From: Cyclobacterium xiamenense
Lineage (GTDB): Bacteria > Bacteroidota > Bacteroidia > Cytophagales > Cyclobacteriaceae
Direction of reading: 5' to 3'
Length of the DNA: 64,000 bases
Assembly (NCBI RefSeq): GCF_009467825.1
Contig: NZ_WIOK01000022.1
Location: forward strand, 29,182 to 93,181
Each line of letters begins with the position of its first letter. The stretch's first letter is position 1. Both the position numbers and the translations under genes were made by a program. Positions 60,288 through 64,000 of this stretch are shown here, piece after piece. Under the pieces are notes generated by a model. The model ran no database searches, was not told the DNA's origin, and was given only the letters and a program-made list of their open reading frames with translations.

Positions 60288-60731
60288 TTAATAGTTTTCC
60301 AGCATGCGTTTTATATGCGCTTTTGCATCCAGCATGTCTTGGAATACATCCTTTATTTGATGGTTTTGATCCAGCAGATAGGTGATTCGCTTGGGGATCC
60401 GTATCAGCGGAACAAGGGCATCGTAGGAAGCGCAAACTTTTCCCGAGCTATCGGACAATAGTTCGAAGGGCAAGTTGTGGGTTTTTTTAAACCGCTGATG
60501 TGTCGGTATATCGTCCCTGCTAATACCGATGACGGGGAGATCCAGGTCCCGGAAATCTTCGAATTGATCCCGGAATTCACACGCCTGGGCAGTACACCCA
60601 CCGGTAAAATCCTTTGGGTAAAAATAAATGACACAGGGCTTGCCAGATAGATCTTTTGATAAGGAAAACAACTTACCAGATGTGCTTGGTAAGGTAAAGT
60701 CGGGTGCTTTTTGTCCAATCTTTAATCCCAT
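60288..60731 (-). CDS. bcp: Thiol peroxidase BCP (atypical 2-Cys peroxiredoxin)
   Basis: A 147-aa cytosolic peroxiredoxin of the BCP/PrxQ group. The peroxidatic site is in YFYPKDFTGGCTAQACEF, with Cys46 and the resolving Cys51 five residues later, the PrxQ spacing. The start KIGQKAPDFTLPSTSGK is typical. It reduces peroxides at thioredoxin expense. It is a single gene, convergent with the Gfo/Idh/MocA gene. Confidence 0.95.
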   Translation of the reverse strand: MGLKIGQKAPDFTLPSTSGKLFSLSKDLSGKPCVIYFYPKDFTGGCTAQACEFRDQFEDFRDLDLPVIGISRDDIPTHQRFKKTHNLPFELLSDSSGKVCASYDALVPLIRIPKRITYLLDQNHQIKDVFQDMLDAKAHIKRMLENY

Positions 60732-60808
60732 AATTTTTCTTAGAGAACAAATTATGGGGAAATAAGTTTAAAAATGGTGGTTCGTTTTCATGTCAGGGCC
60801 AAATGCGC

Positions 60809-60816
60809 TAGTTTTG
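60809..60816 (+). promoter_or_regulatory. Bacteroidetes -7 promoter element for the DMT transporter (TAGTTTTG)
   Basis: TAGTTTTG matches TAnnTTTG exactly and lies 42-49 bp before the proposed TTG start at 60858. No matching TTTG box is seen, so it is a candidate only. Confidence 0.35.
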
Positions 60817-60857
60817 GCATGTAATGGAATAGTGCGCACCCATCTAAACTACTTGTT

Positions 60858-61706
60858 TTGAGCAATGAAAGTGCCCGGCACATGCTGCTGGCTGGATTTT
60901 TTTTCGCCTTGATGAACGTGACAGTCAAGTTCTTGCCACACATTCCTGCTATAGAAATTATCCTTTTTCGCTCAATTTTTAGTTTCGTGTTTAGTTATTT
61001 ACTACTAAAAAAGCAGCAGGTGCCCGTGTTGGGGAAAAACAAAAAGCTGTTGATCCTAAGAGGTGTGGTCGGATCCATTGGCCTGATCACCTTTTTTTAC
61101 ACGCTGCAACACATTCCACTGGCCAGCGCGGTGACCATCCAGTATCTCGGGCCGGTTTTTACCAGTATTTTGGGAATCTTCATTGTCAGGGAGCGGGTGC
61201 GACCGATCCAGTTTTTTTACTTTGCAGTAGCGTTTTCCGGGGTACTCATGATCGAAGGGTTTGACCCCAGAATCGAGCCGCTGTTTTTAGGTATTGGGAT
61301 CGTTTCCGCGCTATTTTCCGGACTTGCTTACAACGTGATTCGGAAATTGAAAAACACCGAGCATCCCGTGGTTATTGTTTTTTATTTCCCATTGGTTACC
61401 ATTCCCATAGCCGGATTGGTTAGCTATTTCTTTTGGGTTGTACCGCAGGGTTGGGACTGGGTATTGCTGTTGCTGATTGGTGTTCTTACCCAGTTTGCTC
61501 AGTACTACATGACCATGGCCTACCAAAATGCAAACCTGGCAAAAGTTGCCAGTCTGAATTACGTAGGAATCATCTATGCGCTTGGTTTTGGTTTCGTATT
61601 GTTTGACGAGACCTACAACGTGTGGACGTATGGAGGGATGTTATTGGTGCTTTCCGGGGTCATTTTGAACTTTCTTCATTCCCGGGCGCCAGCCACAAAT
61701 AAATAG
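60858..61706 (+). CDS. EamA/DMT-family drug/metabolite transporter
   Basis: A 282-aa inner-membrane protein with ten predicted helices in two homologous EamA halves (about 8-140 and 150-278). Family marks are FFALMNVTVKFLP in helix 1, IQYLGPVFTSILGIFIVRERV near helices 3-4 and ASLNYVGIIYALGFGFVLFDETYNVWTYGGM in the second half. It is proposed to start at the TTG at 60858, since the ATG at 60882 begins within helix 1, but either is possible. The substrate is unknown; many relatives move amino acids, nucleosides or metabolites. Confidence 0.88.
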   Translation: MSNESARHMLLAGFFFALMNVTVKFLPHIPAIEIILFRSIFSFVFSYLLLKKQQVPVLGKNKKLLILRGVVGSIGLITFFYTLQHIPLASAVTIQYLGPVFTSILGIFIVRERVRPIQFFYFAVAFSGVLMIEGFDPRIEPLFLGIGIVSALFSGLAYNVIRKLKNTEHPVVIVFYFPLVTIPIAGLVSYFFWVVPQGWDWVLLLLIGVLTQFAQYYMTMAYQNANLAKVASLNYVGIIYALGFGFVLFDETYNVWTYGGMLLVLSGVILNFLHSRAPATNK

Positions 61707-61737
61707 GATAAACCATGGCATAAGCCATTGAATCCTG

Positions 61738-61745
61738 TAAATTTG
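61738..61745 (+). promoter_or_regulatory. Bacteroidetes -7 promoter element for pncB (TAAATTTG)
   Basis: TAAATTTG matches TAnnTTTG exactly and ends 19 bp before the ATG at 61765, giving a predicted leader of about 14 nt. The TTTG box is weak. Confidence 0.4.
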
Positions 61746-61764
61746 AATTTTATTTGTGCCTTTT

Positions 61765-63246
61765 ATGAAAATCACCAAAGATCTTTACCAAAGTTCGCTG
61801 ACTTTGCTGACCGATTATTACCAATTTACAATGGCCTATGCTTACTGGAAGGCTGGCAAGGCAGAGGAGGAAGCGATCTTTAACCTGTTTTTTAGAAAAA
61901 ACCCCTTTCAAAGTGGGTTTACCGTGGCAGCCGGTCTCGATTACATCATCGATTATTGCCGAAACATGACTTTTGCGGACAAAGACCTGGCGTTTTTAGC
62001 AGATATGGTCGATAGCAACGGTCGGCGGGTTTTTGAGCCTGGATTTATTGACTATTTACGGGAGATGACCTTCAGTTGCGATATCGACGCAGTGGAAGAA
62101 GGAGAGGTAGTTTTTCCAAACATGCCACTGGTTCGGGTCAGGGGGCCATTGATTCAGTGTCAGCTATTGGAGACCCCCTTATTGAACATCATTAATTTCC
62201 AAACGCTTATTGCTACGAAAGCATCGCGTATCGTACTGGCTGCAAACGGGGATCCCGTGATGGAATTTGGCTTGCGACGGGCCCAGGGAATTGACGGGGC
62301 CTTGGCTGCGAGTAGGGCCTCGTATATCGGTGGCTGTGCCTCTACGTCTAACGTGATGGCCGCCAAATTATTTGATATTCCGGTTTCGGGTACACATGCC
62401 CATAGCTGGATCATGTCCTTCGGTAGCGAAATAGCAGCTTTTGAGGCCTATGCCGAAACATTCCCGGACAATACCATTTTATTGGTCGATACCTATGATA
62501 TCGTACAGGGTGTAAAAAACGCCATCACTGTTGCCCGAAAACTACGAGATAGCGGAAAGCAGCTAAAGGGAATTCGTATCGATTCAGGCGATTTGGCGTA
62601 TTTCAGCAACCTGGCGCGAGAGATGTTGAATAAGGCGGGTTTTCCAGAAGTGAAAATTGTAGCCAGCAATGATTTGGATGAGCACATTATCACCTCGCTC
62701 AAGATGCAGGAGGGTTCCATTGATATATGGGGGGTTGGAACGAAATTGGTTACGGCATACGAGCAACCGGCGCTTGGAGCGGTGTACAAGCTTTCTGCAT
62801 TAAAAAACCAACAGGGGGAGTGGGTACCGAAAATAAAATTGTCCCAACAATCCATAAAGATAAATATTCCCGGATACCATAACGTGATGCGCTTTATGGC
62901 AAATGGGAAGGCCATGGCGGACATGATTTACCTGGAAGGCGGCAAGCATGGCAACACGGTGACCATTATCGATCCCATTGATCCTACCCGGAGAAAAAAG
63001 ATCTCGGTTGAACATGCAGAAACCGAAATCCTGCTAAAACCCATCTTTGCAAAAGGCGTAAAAGTATACCAACGGCCAAGTATTCATCAAATTCGGGAGC
63101 GTGCACAAAGGCGGCTGGCGGCCTTCGATAAAACACACAAACGACTGATCAATCCGCACATTTACCCGGTTGGCCTGGAAGCTGGTTTGTACGAATTCCG
63201 TACTTCCCTCGTGTTGAAATTAAAATCCCTGGACAATGGAGATTGA
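61765..63246 (+). CDS. pncB: Nicotinate phosphoribosyltransferase
   Basis: A 493-aa enzyme that makes nicotinate mononucleotide from nicotinate and PRPP with ATP, in NAD salvage. LTDYYQFTMAYAYWKAGKAEEEAIFNLFFRKNPF is the family start; MEFGLRRAQGIDGALAASRA and GTHAHSW hold the active-site Arg and the phosphorylatable His; IRIDSGDLAYF (DSGD, 273-276) is near the PRPP site, and GVGTKLVTAYEQPALG follows. The ATG at 61765 is preferred over a GTG three codons earlier. Its last 11 bases overlap the pncA start, so the two are coupled. Confidence 0.96.
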   Translation: MKITKDLYQSSLTLLTDYYQFTMAYAYWKAGKAEEEAIFNLFFRKNPFQSGFTVAAGLDYIIDYCRNMTFADKDLAFLADMVDSNGRRVFEPGFIDYLREMTFSCDIDAVEEGEVVFPNMPLVRVRGPLIQCQLLETPLLNIINFQTLIATKASRIVLAANGDPVMEFGLRRAQGIDGALAASRASYIGGCASTSNVMAAKLFDIPVSGTHAHSWIMSFGSEIAAFEAYAETFPDNTILLVDTYDIVQGVKNAITVARKLRDSGKQLKGIRIDSGDLAYFSNLAREMLNKAGFPEVKIVASNDLDEHIITSLKMQEGSIDIWGVGTKLVTAYEQPALGAVYKLSALKNQQGEWVPKIKLSQQSIKINIPGYHNVMRFMANGKAMADMIYLEGGKHGNTVTIIDPIDPTRRKKISVEHAETEILLKPIFAKGVKVYQRPSIHQIRERAQRRLAAFDKTHKRLINPHIYPVGLEAGLYEFRTSLVLKLKSLDNGD

Positions 63247-63868
63247 TCGTAAAACCAGTGCATTGATTATCGTGGACCTGCAGTACGATTTTTTACCGGG
63301 AGGGGCCCTGGCTGTTTCCGGCGGCGATACCCTTATCCCGATTGTCAATCGTTTGCAACAAAAGTTTGATTTTGTCGTGGCCACGCAGGATTGGCATCCG
63401 GAAGATCACAGCAGTTTTGCCGCCAACCATCCCGGTAAAGCAATAGGTGAATTTATCGAATTGAATGGCGTTAGTCAGGTGCTTTGGCCGGTTCATTGTG
63501 TACAGGGATCCCACGGAGCGGCCTTTCACACAGCCTTGCATACCGATTCCTGGCGGAAGGTTTTCCAAAAAGGCACCCGTCCACAGGTAGATTCCTACAG
63601 TGGTTTTTTTGATAATAACCGTCAAGGAGATACCGGATTGGGGGCCTATTTGCGTACGCATGGGATTAAACAGGTATTCATCTCGGGACTCGCGGCGGAC
63701 TATTGCGTAAAGTTCACGGTGATGGACTCCCTTTCACTGGGTTTTGAGACCTATCTTGTAGCAGACGCAACCAAGGGTGTAAATCTCTCGCCCGGCGACA
63801 CGGAAATTGCGCTTCAGGAAATGAAAAACGAGGGAGCTATACTGGTAAAATCTACCGAGTTGGCCTGA
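63236..63868 (+). CDS. pncA: Nicotinamidase
   Basis: A 210-aa cysteine hydrolase deamidating nicotinamide to nicotinate, the substrate of pncB. The catalytic triad is Asp14 (VDLQYDF), Lys112 (FQKGT) and Cys157 (ADYCV), and Asp52, His54 and His58 (QDWHPEDH) form the metal site. The GLAADYCVKFT block is diagnostic. Its ATG lies 11 bp inside the pncB end, giving direct translational coupling of the salvage steps. Confidence 0.96.
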   Translation: MEIDRKTSALIIVDLQYDFLPGGALAVSGGDTLIPIVNRLQQKFDFVVATQDWHPEDHSSFAANHPGKAIGEFIELNGVSQVLWPVHCVQGSHGAAFHTALHTDSWRKVFQKGTRPQVDSYSGFFDNNRQGDTGLGAYLRTHGIKQVFISGLAADYCVKFTVMDSLSLGFETYLVADATKGVNLSPGDTEIALQEMKNEGAILVKSTELA

Positions 63869-63894
63869 AAACGAGCAAGCCTACCGCTGGCAAC

Positions 63895-64000
63895 TAGTGT
63901 CAAGTTAATTATGATATGACGTATTAATTTTGTACCTTTAAAAGAAACTATGAAGAGGTACACTATTAAATTATTGAAAGATGAGGTTGATGAACTCATG
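63895..64000 (+). mobile_element. Probable left end of an IS630-type insertion sequence (runs off the window)
   Basis: A TA dinucleotide at 63895-63896 and an imperfect end-like sequence GTGTCAAGTTAATTATGATATGAC (split here as 63897-63916 plus 63917-63920) lie just before a short transposase-like start. IS630 elements insert at TA. The other end is outside the window, so no terminal repeat could be matched. Confidence 0.35.
63950..64000 (+). CDS. N-terminal 17 codons of a probable IS630-family transposase
   Basis: The open frame from ATG 63950 reads MKRYTIKLLKDEVDELM and runs off the window. The pattern (basic start, KxxL-x-KDE-x-xxL) matches what I recall of the first helix of Bacteroidetes IS630 transposases. 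A TAATTTTG promoter element (63925-63932) lies 17 bp upstream. Too little is present to be sure; a regulatory protein start is also possible. Confidence 0.45.
   Translation, partial: MKRYTIKLLKDEVDELM

Noticed and set aside
1..64000. Search for CRISPR arrays, rRNA, tRNA and restriction-modification or retron-type defence genes
   Set aside because: I saw no regularly spaced repeats, no cloverleaf sequences and no defence-type domains apart from the broken PIN/antitoxin pair, so no such feature is claimed.

Overview
The window looks like chromosomal DNA of a free-living member of the Bacteroidetes, most likely a Cytophagales lineage such as the Cyclobacteriaceae. The phylum rests on a SusC/SusD pair, promoters of the TAnnTTTG type with hardly any Shine-Dalgarno sequences, a Porin O/P protein, DUF4407, LytTR and DUF1080 proteins. 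The family is an inference from gene content only. No rRNA, tRNA or CRISPR array was found. Nearly all of the window is ordinary coding sequence (about 52 genes). Many starts were moved from TTG/GTG or over-extended starts to an internal ATG in front of a signal peptide or conserved domain.

Layout. 1-376 is the N-terminal part of a phage tail-collar protein cut by the window edge, followed by about 590 bp without a convincing gene. 970-3376 holds a secreted cyclophilin and an SDR/epimerase pair. 3556-7355 is a two-gene operon (DUF1080 protein plus a beta-propeller with a C-terminal cytochrome c). 7515-18222 is a SusC/SusD uptake locus bracketed by two FG-GAP repeat proteins, the second of the CRTAC1/UnbV type. 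18393-24824 is an exopolysaccharide block (glycosyltransferase, Wza-like export lipoprotein, Wzc-like tyrosine kinase, rfbB) ending in thyA, convergent with a class IV aminotransferase. 25873-28532 encodes a TolC-type channel and an HlyD-type adaptor without an inner-membrane pump. 28678-33360 encodes a DUF1549/DUF1553 di-haem protein and a DUF1501 protein. 33441-34836 is metZ under a SAM-I riboswitch. 34909-36241 is a Porin O/P gene with PHO-box-like repeats.

From 37511 come a DUF4407 membrane protein, a broken VapBC-type toxin-antitoxin pair flanked by two related 55-bp repeats, a 1-Cys peroxiredoxin, a LOG-family protein, a divergent flavoprotein, and a stand-alone LytTR regulator with a candidate operator. 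Then queA/menC (divergent), a sugar block (MFS porter, AGE-family epimerase, Tat-type FAD oxidoreductase, AXE1-type esterase), a Lys-rich cold-shock protein, a small minus-strand operon (coiled-coil protein, deoxyribonucleotidase) followed by an MBL-fold lipoprotein, msrB with a class III aminotransferase, and a DUF1080/Gfo-Idh-MocA pair resembling the 3-keto-glycoside modules of Bacteroides. The window closes with bcp, a DMT transporter, the overlapping NAD-salvage genes pncB-pncA, and the first 17 codons of a probable IS630-type transposase.

How the genes work together. Much of the secreted protein content fits scavenging and periplasmic modification of glycans: SusCD uptake, two DUF1080 proteins, cytochrome-fused propeller and DUF1549 proteins that could pass electrons, Gfo/Idh/MocA and FAD oxidoreductases, an AXE1 esterase and a sugar porter. 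I did not find a clearly new multi-gene system. The observations most worth checking are regulatory or structural: the SAM riboswitch, the PHO-like repeats, the LytTR-like operator, a near-leaderless promoter, and the decayed toxin-antitoxin unit with its 3'-end repeats.
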